Assembly: GCA_000499405.2 (NCBI GenBank)
Contig: HG738139.1
Span: forward strand, 2,274,976-2,338,975
Direction of reading: 5' to 3'
Origin: Onchocerca volvulus
Taxonomy: Eukaryota; Nematoda; Chromadorea; Rhabditida; Onchocercidae
DNA: 64,000 nt
Part shown: piece by piece, positions 41,301-52,903 of the stretch
Position numbering within the stretch: the first letter of the stretch is position 1
Layout: every line of letters starts with the position of its first letter
Position numbers and translations under genes: made by a program
The notes under the pieces: generated by a model
The model's database searches: none
What the model was told of the DNA's origin: nothing
The model's input: the letters and a program-made list of their open reading frames with translations, nothing else

Positions 41301-44300
41301 TCTGCGTGAATTACTGAAAATGTTTTTACTAAAACTTTCTTTTTTCTTATCTTAGCTCTGTTGTTCACAGCTCTTAAAAAATCAGCCTACACTTAAACTA
41401 CATGGTAAAATAGTAGAAAGTATTTCTGTTCTTTAACTTGTAATTTACTGATTTTATAAATATGAAAGACCATTCGCAGAAATTGAAAAGAGTTAAATTC
41501 TGATTTGATGGAAATAATATAAAAATGAACCATAAGTTACAATAAGAAAATAAAATTACATTAATGTCATCAATAAAATCTTGAAGTAAAGAATTAGAAG
41601 TGAATTAAAAACTTACTTCTATCACTTCCGTCGCTTCAGGAATAATCTTGGCAATAAAAATATTAATTTTATCTTTTTTCAATGTTTTCTTTAATGCTAC
41701 AATCATTACTTCCCTCATTCGCAAATATTTCGTGATCTAAAAAAAATTTTTTTTCAAATTTTGACTTCAAAAAAATTTACTGAATTCTCATATCACCAAA
41801 TTTATATTTCAGAAAAACTAAAAATTACTTATGACCGCACATAAAGACATTTGCATACCTCACTTCCAATGTAACGTTCTCTGGCAAATGCCAATTGTTC
41901 ACTAAGTTTTTTGAGTAGCAATCTGTAAAAAAATAACTTTTTAAAGAACGATGAATCTCTAGAACAATATAAATCCAGAAAATTTGCTAAGGTCTCTTGT
42001 CATCCAGAAATAAATTTTCATGGTTCTCTAAAAAAATTACTGTTAACATTTATTAATAAAAACATTAGCTAATATAAAACCAGTGCTTACGATGAACTGA
42101 TATCGCTGTGTTCCAGTACCTCGAAAATGAACTCCAATAATTCACCAATATTTTCAGCTTTAATTTCTAATTCACATTCAAAAATTTTACTCACTACCAT
42201 ATACAAATACGTGGATAAAATACAATATTCTTCTCGAATGCTCTCTTTAATTCGCAAATTTACAGAACATAAATCGATTAACATATTAACCAAACGCTCA
42301 TCTGTAAGAATAAGGGAAATAATTTCATTGATTTGCAAGCTCTATTTCAGCTTTATGATCAAAGCAATAAAGATTTAAAACTATACTGTAAACATCTTCA
42401 TATCATAGTAAATACTCGTAATTTCTTTCCATTTGCATTTTTTTTTTTAGTATTTCCTTATCTTTTGCGTTTTTCTCCTTTTTCTTTTTTTTTTAATTAA
42501 ATAATACATCGATTAGACTTGGACACTGAAGTATTAAATCCTATCAAGACATATGATGGGCTGAGAAAAACACAGATTCCACAAATTAAAAAATTAAAGC
42601 TGAATTGAACAAATTTTCTTTATTTAACTTGCAAGAGTTTCATTTCTTCAACAGAACTATTCTACTTCTTTGATTATTTATAATTACGATGTAAGTTCCA
42701 ATAATTCTTGTTCATTTTGGCTACTGTTGTGTTGTATGTGAAAGAAAATTCTCTCAATATTCCTGGAGCTTAAGAAATATGCCAAAAGAAAAAAAAAATT
42801 TAATTTAAACTGTAATACTACTGACAAAGGAGTTTCAAAATGAGGATAAAACAAACTTCAATTTTAGATTTGCCTTATGCAAAAATATCATGTTTTGTTA
42901 CCTTAGCGGTCCATTATCTAGATTAAAGCAAGCGAAAAATTACATTGCTTTTATTGAAAATTATAAAAAGAAAATCCTTTTAAAAAATATAAGAAATTTA
43001 ATTTCAAAAATTAAAGAAGTAGGATAATTCGGAACAATAAGAAAATTATTATTAAAAATTTTCAATTTCAAAAACATACCAGGCCTTACACGTGAGGAGC
43101 ATATTTCCGCAACTTGCTTTGTCCACTTCAGGCAATAATAAAATTCAATTTTGTTGAAGGTTTCGCATTTATCGATACTGAAAAATGCTTCAGCCATTGA
43201 ATTTCAATAGGCCTTTGATTCAATTTACATATATTTCGGTTTTTTGTGTAATAGTTCTATTTGCTCTATTCAGTGTGATGGATAGGAAGAAAATGGTGTC
43301 ATATTAGAAAAAGAAATAAAAAATTTTTTAAAACAGAAGATATTATTACGCATCATTTTTGGATCAATTATCAGTATATTTCAAATTGAATTCTAAACCC
43401 TGCTGCTCGAATCTCATATTTAAATTTCACATTAACAATCAGTAAAATGAATCTTATTTGATGCAATCTTTTTCAAAAATCAAAAAAAAAAAAATAAAGT
43501 AAAATAAAAGCTTTGGAAATGTCAACTCAAGTAATTTTTATGCTTACTTTCGAAAAGCATCACCAAAAGTATGTTCACAAGTTTTCAACGCTTCTTTTAG
43601 ATGTAATTCTTCATCACCAACCAATTCAGGAGCCAAGTTGTATAGCCATTGTTCTACTGCCAATAAATCATCAAACAATAAATCCGCAAACACTGCATTA
43701 CAAGCGTCCATCGAAAGCAATCGCTGCGTAATTAATATTGCTTTCTGTAAAAAGTACAAGAACTAAAAAGCTACTAGTTAATGACAATAAATTTGTAAAA
43801 TCTATAAATGACAAGAAAATAAGTGAATTATAAAATATTCATATCGTGACTACATAATTACTTGAATTAATAAAAAATATCAAAGTGTAACTGAATTAAA
43901 AATAGTATAATTAGAAATGTCAAAGCATCACGATGCATTTTAGTATTTTTCTGTTAGCTCTTCCAGAATACTACCCAAATATTTTTCTTTCGTTTTGTAG
44001 TAATAAATCAACAAATTACAAAGCAGCATTAATACAAATGCATAATCTGTTCCAATCAGAAAAACAAAATTTAATCTGTTTTAACCGGAAAAACAAAATT
44101 TAATTTAAATTGAAGATATAAAAATCGAAATGTTAGAATTGAAGATATAAATTGCAATATGAAATTCCTACAACTTCAAAGGCAATAACATACAATTTTC
44201 GCTTCCGATGTACCTGAGAGGATAATTTGCAATAAACAAAACCATAAATATATTAAAACATCTTCATTCAATATAACTGATTCATTAATCGTTCCATGTT

Positions 44301-46179
44301 GTAAAACTGATCTGGAAAATTTTCGTAATTAATAAATACATTATAAATTGAAGTACCACTACTAATTTAAGAGATGGCAATAGTTTAATTCATTATAAGT
44401 ATTATTTTAATATTAATAAATTTGCAATTAAGTAGTAAGTCATGATGAAGCTACTGAAATAAATAATTACTAGAAAACAATACTGTACTGAAATAGCAAA
44501 TGAATAAGATACTTTAAGGAATTAAATTAGTTGCTCTCCAATTCAAATAATTTCGTTACTTTTATTTTATCTTGCAAATCTGCAAAATTTTTCCATAAAT
44601 ATGCAGAAAACTTAACAGTAATAGGTCCTGAATAATCGAATCACTGCCCGACAAACAATTGACTGTAAACGTTACTGATTCCAAAACGATATCACCCATT
44701 GGGGTAGTGAATAGTATCTGCTCATTGCTATCATTAACTTTAAATACCAAAGGGTTTTTTTTATCTACCATATCTAAAGCTTATCATATGAAACAGCAAA
44801 TATCTGTAACGCAAATAACAAAAATATATAAAAAATATCGATCGCTGGCTGAAAAAATGGTCTAAACATCTCATTAAAAAGAAGCATAAGAAACGAATCA
44901 GAAATGTTGAAGTACAATTAATTAATTCCTATTACTTTTTTAAGCAAATTAAAAAGACATTCGATGCATTCCAAAAAATGTATAATTCTAAATTAACGAA
45001 TTTGATAATTCTAATAATCAGAATTACGAGAAAGTGAACTATTTTAAATGGTCAAGAATTTGAGTAGAAGAAAATTCCTTACCTTTCAAAATAAAAACAA
45101 CTTGTTTCTGCACGAAAAGCACAAAAGATGGTTCTAGAAGTTTAGTAAGCTCGATGATACAATCTTGATAGAGAATACCAAATTTTCTGTAAACAACCGG
45201 TGATGAGAGGACTGAGATAAATCTTCCTATCGTCCACACTATTTGCTCTAAAATGATAAGTTCAGAAAAATATTTTTGAAGAATTACGAAAATACAAAAG
45301 AAAATATGTTCGTATTTTAAAAAAATTGGAAGAATTTCGCTGCAAATAACATACAAATTGCTTACATTGTGACTACGGCACAGTTAAAGTGATAGTGCAA
45401 ATCCATATCAACAGAATGCAGAATGATCTCTTTTTTTAAAACTGTAAGGTTAAGACTTAAAATTGATAAATTAACAAACCATTCGATATTACATTCGAAG
45501 TTTGTGAGTTTCGGTCGACAGTACAATAGATTTCTAATAAATCTGGAAAATGAGTCAGATATTCTACATTATCCCCATCTAATATACTTTGGCGTAACTT
45601 CTCACTGAATTCTTCCGCAACTATTTTGTAAAGCATGTAAACATCTTTTTGAGAACTGAAATTAACAACAAATATAATTTGTGAAACGAATTGTAAAGCA
45701 AGTTATCAGTTAAAGAAATGATAAAAAAACTTATTTATATAGGGTAACGAGAAAAATTGCACAAAATTACTTGGGCCCATTTCCATGGCTGTAGTAGTTT
45801 ATGTAAATGCTTATATGAATTTACACTGAGTACTTCAGTGGAAATAAAATGGTACGTAAAGTTTAAGGATGAACAATGGTTGATAGCTATGAAAAAAATG
45901 AATATCAGTGATAGCTTAACAGTTCTATACAAATAAGATTCATTTCCTAAAATTTATTATTCCAAATTATTTCGAAAATTCGAAACTTCTCAAATATCTT
46001 GTCACTTAATATGTTGTAAAAATAACATACAAATGTGGTGAGAAGTTCCTTCGGTTAGCGAATGGTCTAAGTTGTTCCAGATTTTCCAACAATATATCGA
46101 TATATTCAAATCCTTCTTTCTCCGACTGCAATTCTTGCTGTTGTTGTTGCTGTTGGTTTGACTGCCCATTTAACTCCAT
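23322..46179 (-). CDS. atl-1: ATR checkpoint kinase (PIKK family), 54 exons
   Basis: I joined 54 exons with consistent phases into 2,630 codons plus TAG, against 2,644 residues in human ATR. ATR is the nuclear PI3K-like Ser/Thr kinase that senses RPA-coated single-stranded DNA with ATRIP and phosphorylates CHK1 at stalled forks. Exons, 5' to 3': 46179-46031, 45655-45480, 45247-45083, 44773-44617, 44311-44194, 43744-43548, 43177-43080, 42301-42091, 41922-41859, 41736-41617, 41091-40945, 40755-40665, 40534-40379, 40040-39940, 39701-39400, 38818-38687, 38324-38216, 38080-37948, 37686-37584, 37484-37407, 37207-36964, 36470-36313, 36004-35869, 35607-35509, 35098-34980, 34863-34764, 34576-34439, 34255-34076, 33761-33523, 33379-33304, 33047-32910, 32560-32414, 32238-32120, 31948-31873, 31792-31631, 31169-31067, 30818-30563, 30357-30252, 29814-29563, 29322-29167, 28911-28750, 28497-28369, 28289-28197, 28097-27978, 27626-27424, 26874-26768, 26538-26333, 26106-25981, 25516-25433, 25189-24981, 24721-24517, 24240-24037, 23798-23711, 23467-23322. 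Landmarks: Gln run near residue 9; HEAT region with LSLPW and PEWRRKVY; GAIDPGR near 1290; FAT with MDGVAGAF; kinase domain with the nucleotide-binding Lys about 2303 (LMCKAKDELRKD), catalytic loop GLGDRHGEN about 2447-2455 and HVDFN about 2467-2471; FATC ending MYIGWCPFI. All key kinase residues are present. The first ~450 residues are assigned by phase continuity and position and are poorly conserved. Two introns have unusual donors (see findings). Confidence 0.93.
29818..29897. repeat. two-copy 37-bp tandem repeat in an ATR intron
   Basis: Two nearly identical copies of AATGAAATTTCTGATTTCTC followed by an A-rich joint and AGAAATCAGCAAAA. Each copy can fold on itself (TGATTTCT / AGAAATCA). 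It begins only four bases outside the exon 29814-29563, where it overlaps the branch-point and acceptor area of that intron. Confidence 0.8.
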
Positions 46180-47609
46180 ATAAATCTTGCAATCTTTTTA
46201 TTTTCTCACATAAATTTCGAAAATTTTTAATTCTAAAATATTTGAAAGGAATTTTTGCAGATCTGATATTAATCAACGAATTGATCCTTGAAACTTCTTT
46301 AGCCGATCCAAATTTTCTACCATCTCTATTAATTTATTTTATTATCGCAATCAAATCTCGTTTTAACACCAAAAAACTAAAAGATTCGCCGAAAATCTGA
46401 TGATCATCAAGGAAAATATCTATCAAAACCTAATCTAAAAGTCGGACACAATTCGTTTATTGTTTCAAATCTGTAGAAAATAAGCAACCCTCATTGTTAG
46501 TTATTGACTGATTGTGACCGAAGGTCAATCCCGCGACACCCCGGAGATAAAAACCAAGGAAAAAAGAACAATGCGAGCAATTTGTACCCTTCCAGTTACT
46601 TCAAATTTTAAATCACCGGGCTTTTTTGTCGCAACACGAGCATTGACCCGGTGAGGAATATTTGAAATGGAAAGCGCATTAATTAATGCGTACAATTAAT
46701 TGGAGGCATGCAACTGATTAGGAAGTGATGCGTGTATGTTTGAGGCGTTGATAACACATCATTGATAATAACATGATATCACAAAGCTCTTATCAACTTC
46801 CATAAAGTACTGCTTCAAATGTTCATTTTCCTCGATTTATCAAAAAATTTAAATTTTTTTGAAATTCAGCTAATTTATAAAATCATTCAATTTTTGAAAA
46901 ACTATACAATTATATCGAAAAAAGTATTTCAATTTTTTCTTTTGAAGATTCCAAAATTTTGTAAATTGTCAATGAATTGCAAAAATCGTGCAGTAATTGT
47001 TGTCATCGATTGTATGTACTTGACATACATCCTCGATAAATAATTTATCTGAATAGTTAATTATTCATGAAGAGCACTTTTATAAGTTGCCATTCCGAAC
47101 CTGATTACTATTTCTATTATTTACTTTTTTAATTTTATTTACCCATTCTGGTCAATAAAAGGTAAAGATGATAATTTTGTCTCTTACTATAATGGCTCAA
47201 TTGATGATACTTATCTTTCAGGTAGTCCTCAACTGCTTTTTCTCATCTATTTTGTTCTCTCTTTTTAATTTTTCAAATCCGGAATTATTAACCGTGAGAT
47301 GAAGCAAGTGGTTGGAATAAAATAAATGGTTAACGAATGGCGGTTTAGGTTCTCTGATTTGATCTGTTCATCGAAATCTTAAAATGGACTTTCATTTTAG
47401 CATAGTATTTTATTAATATAATCGAAAATTAATATTTCATTAATATAATTACGAAAAAAATTAGATTTTTAGTTTGTTGAAAATTTTTTGGAATATTTTC
47501 TTTTCGACCGAAAAATCTAAAATATAAACTTATGAAGTTGGTAGTAGTAGTAGTAGTAGAATGTTAGTTATAAAATTAATTATCTCACAATTTTTAGCTA
47601 TCTTACAAA
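46180..47609. promoter_or_regulatory. upstream region between the divergent ATR and 47.6-kb genes
   Basis: About 1.4 kb separates the ATR start codon (minus) from the start of the secreted-protein gene (plus), so both promoters should lie here. The part 46495-46740 is clearly less AT-rich than the rest and contains CACCGGG at 46615 and CCCGGTG at 46648, a 7-bp inverted pair, as well as TAATTAATGCG and CAATTAATTGG palindromic stretches. A short AGT repeat sits at 47544-47559. No exon was found. The exact promoter positions are not visible from sequence alone. Confidence 0.4.
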
Positions 47610-48407
47610 ATGTTCCCGAAAATATCATCAATTTTGTTGATGTTTACAATTTCAAAATTATCAACAGCACAATTTATTTCACCGTTCGGAGCATTTGGTG
47701 CATTTGCAACACCACCTGGCTTATTGAATCGTAAGTTAAATGTGTCGCACTTTTTATTTGTTTAATTTTTTTTAAATTGATAATACATAAATATAAGATT
47801 AATTATCTATTGATGTATCCGTTGATTTGTTTATCAAATAAACAATAAAAACAATAATTGATCCGCGGACTGATTTGCTTATCAAATAAACAATAGTTCT
47901 AAGACTAATCACTTATTGATGTATCTGTTGATTTGCTTAAACAATAACTGTAATAAGTGATGCACCTGTTGACTTGCTTATCAAATAAACAAAAGCTTTA
48001 AGGTTAATCACTCATTGGTATATCCATTGATTAGCTTATCAAATAAACAATAACTAAGGAACTGTTAAGAGGTGCGATATTTTATCATTGATAAATATTG
48101 CAAATGAGGAATTAATTAAAATCATTACAATTAATCCAAATGTTTTGCAGCATATTTTGGACCAGTTGGTGGTCTTGGCATGACAATGGGTTATAATCCA
48201 ATGCTGATGTCCAATATGGGTACGAATTTTTTTGCGAATCCATATTTCCCAAATCCTCATGCATCATTGGCTTTCACGAATAATGGTAACTCTTTCGGTT
48301 ATGGTACTCAAAAATATGGTTCATCGACTCATTCAAGAAAACAATTTGTGCCAAGTATTTCATTTATACCATATAATTATCTTGATATAAGACCATTGTA
48401 CAAGTAA
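47610..48407 (+). CDS. small secreted Gly/Asn/Tyr-rich protein
   Basis: Two exons, 47610-47730 and 48151-48407, join in phase 1 to 125 codons plus stop. An acceptor (CAATTTTTAG) lies about ten bases before the ATG, consistent with trans-splicing. The first about 20 residues are a signal peptide (MFPKISSILLMFTISKLSTA then QF). The mature part is rich in Gly, Asn, Phe, Pro, Tyr and Met (MTMGYNPMLMSNMG, FFANPYFPNPHA) and has no Cys. Low-complexity proteins of this composition occur among nematode cuticle, eggshell and antimicrobial-type secreted peptides; I cannot assign one of these. A second possible last exon lies downstream at 48553-48608. An AATAAA is at 48858. Confidence 0.7.
47800..48055. 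repeat. minisatellite in the intron of the 47.6-kb gene
   Basis: Four to five imperfect copies of a unit of about 60-65 bp carrying TGATTTGCTTATCAAATAAACAATA and TTGATGTATC-like segments. It fills most of the 420-bp intron and stops some 90 bases before the acceptor at 48150. Confidence 0.85.
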
Positions 48408-48552
48408 AACAATAGCTTGACACTTACTGATTTTAATTAGCCATATTATTAAAGTTTAATGATTGATGGCAAGGTCAAAGTTAAAGATTAAACAGATTTC
48501 TAGAATCGTATTTTCGAATTCTCAGTGAGCTTCAACGTTACCAATTTTATAG

Positions 48553-48608
48553 GTTATGGTTGTTTGAATCGATATGGTTGTGGTTTTGGTTTTCAGAAGA
48601 AGCAGTAG
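48553..48608 (+). other. possible alternative last exon (LNRYGC motif)
   Basis: An acceptor (CAATTTTATAG) precedes a 56-nt open segment ending in TAG. Joined directly to the first exon (47610-47730, phase 1) it extends the frame as R-YGCLNRYGCGFGFQKKQ-stop. The first exon ends in LLN plus the first base of an Arg codon, so the join creates two successive LNRYGC/LNRYG units, which is unlikely by chance. The resulting secreted peptide would have 58 residues in total, with two Cys. This may be an alternative 3' exon or the remnant of a duplicated gene. Confidence 0.45.
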
Positions 48609-50907
48609 AATTTATATTTCAAACATTTCTTAGATTTAATTTATAACTATTTTACAATTTCCTATATGATTATGGAAATAACTGAATTGAAAGATAGTAT
48701 ATATGGGAAAAAGTAAATTATCCACGAAACATCATGAAATTGCATACTTGTTCAGAACATGATAAATACATTATTTTGATAAATAAATTATGATAAATAC
48801 ATTATTTTGATATGACAGCATAGCAGCTGTTGCACATTAGTTTCTTGTACTAATGCCAATAAATTTACTGATAACAAAAATATCCAACCTGTAAAACATT
48901 TTTTTTTTTTTTTTTGATGTTCTGTAAATTAATTCCAGTGAAGCTAATATGAAAATCGAGTAAAATCAAGGAATATCTAAAGTAAAAAGAGAGAAACCTG
49001 AAAACCGGATGAGGTTGAGAGATATGTAAAATAAAATGCAAAAAGTGACAGACAAAGTCCCAGATATTTATTTATGTCAAAATTGTCCAGTTAGGCATTC
49101 CGGCATAGTACTTCTATTAGTGAGAACACAAGATATGAGCCTCGTTATCAATCTGTTCGTTTAAAGGTCAAATTTTAGATTGCCCTTTGAATGAAACATT
49201 CGAATACTTTCTGCTCCAACATTCTATGATTATTATCAGTCTTATCATTCTACAGCAATCTGTTCGGGTTAAATTCAATAGGAAATTCTAGCCCGGAACT
49301 CTTGTCAATAAAAATAATTTGATTGTATCAACTTTTTGATCGTTGCTTGTAGGAAATGAGACAGGAAAAAAAACTGCAAAAAAAAATAATTATGAAAATC
49401 AATATTTTGTATTTTTCTACATTACACATTCCCAACAAAAAAAGGGATGTATATTATTATAGACAAGAAAACCTACCGGAAATTGAAACACACAAATGTC
49501 ATGGTACTACGAAATGAATTTCACTTCAAAAAAAAAAAAAAAACATATTCCTTGCAAATTGACTTTTCAAATGTCAAAACAACTTCTTTCTTCTTTTTTC
49601 CTTCTAATTGACAGCTGTTTTCAAAAGTTTTATTGGAAGCAATCATTTCGTGACATTGCAGTTAATTTTCCGTCCTTTTACAATAAATTATTCACTTTCA
49701 AAATATTTTCGAATATCTTGTCGACACACAAAAAAAATGACTTTTTGAATTTTCAAAATTAACCAAAGATTTCTTTAGAACATTTCATAATAATTAAATC
49801 GATTAATTATGATTCGATCAAGAGAAGCCTGTTTGTCAAAATAAGCATTTGCTGTACAGAACGTTGTGTAACAATATTAAGTTAATAAATTTAATTAAAT
49901 ATTCAGATTTTTTTTTTTTTTTTTTTTGTATACTCAGTTGACCTCTGATAATGGATTGCACAAAGATACCGACTTGTCAAATTTTACCGAATCTTAGCAG
50001 ATTTATTAAACCGCCAATCTCATAACTAAATCTCTCGTCGTCGAAAAAATCAAAACTTATTTTTATTCATAAAATCAAACGAAAATTTACATTTTTGCTT
50101 ACTGGATGAATTACATTTATATGTTTACATAATCATCATATATCATGTGTATTTTCGTAATAAATGGAAAATCTGAAACGACTTAAATTGAACAATCTAT
50201 AAACTCTTAAAAATGGCATATGTAAATCAAAAGAAAGATTATTCAAAAAACTTTTTTACCACTGAAAAAATCGATTTACTCTAAGATTTAATACTAAAAA
50301 CATGGATTTATACTATGATTTTTAATACTGTTTACTATTCCACCACTAAATATCAAAACCGTAATTATTTGGTCATTTGTATAAAAATTATCGGATGTCC
50401 TATTTAGCAACATTATTTACGATGCAAATCTATGTATATTATATAGAAATATTAAACATTCCAATAAGCCAAATTTCGACTATGAATTTCGTGCCTTAGA
50501 ACCTAATTTTTTTCAACTAAGATTAATTAACTTTTTCTGTTCAATGAAAATATTTATTTAATCCTTCACAAATTTCTGACTGAAAATAATGGACCAGAAA
50601 TACATTACTATCTTCAAAACTCTTATTATTAATAAAAATACATCAACTTCATCAAAACTGCATTATCAGATCAAATCAATTAATAATAAATTTTTCCAAA
50701 CATAATGCCGAAATATACATAATTTCATATTTGTCTTCAAAAACAATGAAATAATTGCACAGTATTAATCACACTCTATTTTTCATATATTCAAAAGAAA
50801 TGGAGATGAAATCAAGCGAATTTACATTAGCAAATCAATACCCGAGCTACATTTTAAAAAGTCGTAACAATTTGAAAAGTATTTTTCATGTCCAAAGTTT
50901 ATAATAA
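48609..50907. other. intergenic region
   Basis: About 2.3 kb of AT-rich DNA between two convergent genes, with long T runs near 48900 and 49910. A direct repeat of about 28 bp (GATAAATACATTATTTTGATA) occurs twice at 48759-48812. No exon with protein-like content seen; the open frame at 49496-49762 is Phe/Lys/Ser-rich noise. Confidence 0.5.
48858..48863 (+). terminator. AATAAA polyadenylation signal
   Basis: An AATAAA hexamer 250 bases after the alternative last exon and 450 bases after the main stop codon of the 47.6-kb gene. It is a plausible cleavage signal, though the hexamer is common in AT-rich DNA. Confidence 0.3.
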
Positions 50908-52903
50908 TTAACTGGTATCATTCTGCAATTTCATTTCGTACCTCAGCAACTGCTGCATAAAACCTGGATTTGGGCCGACTGAAAATAAAGAAAAAGCTTA
51001 AATATTGATTCGCGCAAACAAGAAATAAATTCAAAAATTATTTAAGTTTGATTTACATAATACAGCTTCTCGTTCAGATATTTGAAGTCAAAATTTTAAA
51101 ATTAAAAAAAAATAACTCTGAACAGAAAAGAATAAATACTTTCCCATATACCTATTATGAAAAGATTCTTAATTCTTTTTTCCATATTTCAAAAAATTTG
51201 AATGTAAAATTCACTAGATGAAAGGATCGTTTGATCCTTTATGATACTGGAATAATCGGATTCCAGATCTTAAACAGTTTTATCCGCTCAATGCCTGCTT
51301 CTAGCACTTAAAAAATACTTCACAAAATCAAGAAGATAAATTTAGACAACCTTTTCTTATCGTATTTACATGTTCTAGAGCTTCTCGCACTGTCATTTTA
51401 TTGTATCGCATTATATATGACAGAACAATGGTAGCTGATCGCGATACACCAGCATTACAATGCACAAGAACCTGGAAAACTTTCTCATGAAATTGAAGTT
51501 ATTTTGTAACCTCTAGTTGTTTTCAGAAAAGAAACTTTACTTACTTGACTGCTATGTATAATATTTTTAATTTTTGTCCATTTAAAAACATACAACAAAA
51601 AAAAGGTCAAAAATGAACTATTAATGATTGGAAATATTCAACTCTAAAACCAAAAGAAACATTAGTTATTAATAATTGGAAATATTTAACTTTAGAACCA
51701 ATATATCTCTAAAATTGGAAAAATTTATTGAAAAAAGAACTACTTATTGTGATGCAGAATATTCAAAATTTTAAATTTAAATTATTACCCAAACTACAAT
51801 CTTAGCATAATCTACAACTACTTTTAGTAACAAAAACCCATATCTTAAATAAAGCAACTCACATTTCCACCACTTTCCACTGCCTCTTCCATAAACTCAT
51901 GGCATTTATCAAAATGCTGCTCCAGATCAGTCCAGGGTAAATCTAATACATCGAATGTGAGATATTTAATTCTGCCCAAGAAAATATTTTTTACACCGGT
52001 CGCACAATTGATTATATGTGTGATATTATGCGCCATCAGAATGTCATAATCGTGTGCTACATCTTGACTTCCTACAATGGTATCAATTAATATATGTCCA
52101 AACATTGTTGAAGTATACAATGTTATACTGCAAATCAGGCAGTAAATTTTGCAGATGAACAACAATAACAATATTAATCGTAATATAACAAACAAGAAAA
52201 AGTATTTCAGAGGATTTTTTTAATTTCAGTTAAGATCGAAAACCACTGTCTTGAAATGTCCGACATTCTACGCAAAAGATATATATTGTTAAACCAATAT
52301 ATATCCCTGTTTCTTTTTCATTTATATATTTTTATCCACCCGTTCAAAGAACTATCACAATCTTTTCAGATAATAACAGAAAAATTTCCACAATTTTCTC
52401 CGGCAATAAGTAAGAATGAAAATGACTGTCCCGACTTTCATGAGAAAAATATAATGGATTGCAGAAAAACTACTCTAGTGATGCTTATAAAAGCTACAAA
52501 GCATAACATTTTCAAATGATATCAATTTTCATCAAAGACTGGTACTAACAGTCTATGAATAGATAAAAATTATACAAAAAATATTCTGAATATTGTATAT
52601 ACCAAGATAGACTCCCTTTGCTACATTCGCCATCTGCAGATCAGGTTTCAAATCCAGCACATAACCCAAATTCTGCCGATATGATCGTTTTTTTAGCTGT
52701 TTATTCGACAATGAAATATGATTTGCAGCTTCCGAACATGTTTGTGAACCATTTAAATTACTCTTTTTATCAAAAGTAATTTCATATTTTTGCACTTCTT
52801 TTTTGCCATCACCATTATCAGTTCGACTTTCATCATCTTCATCTACATATACAAATTCGCCCTCACTTGAACGCTTTTCTTTCGCTACTCTACCATCTTC
52901 CAT
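50908..52903 (-). CDS. DUSP19-like dual-specificity protein phosphatase
   Basis: Four exons, 52903-52603, 52071-51863, 51471-51351 and 50978-50908, join in phase to 233 codons plus TAA. An acceptor (TTACATTTTCAG) lies seven bases before the ATG, pointing to spliced-leader addition. Residues 1-85 are an acidic, probably disordered extension (VDEDDESRTDNGDGK). The catalytic domain runs from about 88 to 230: LDLKPDLQ, LGSQDVAHD, a probable general acid Asp144 in VLDLPW, the signature HCNAGVSRSATI with Cys175 and Arg181, and the terminal PNPGFMQQL. The LGSQDxAHD and PNxGFM motifs are those of DUSP19 (SKRP1), a cytoplasmic atypical phosphatase tied to JNK-pathway kinases. All catalytic residues are present, so an active enzyme is expected. 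The donor after exon 3 (GTTGTC) is weak but gives the right frame. Human DUSP19 has a similar length of about 217 residues. Confidence 0.92.
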
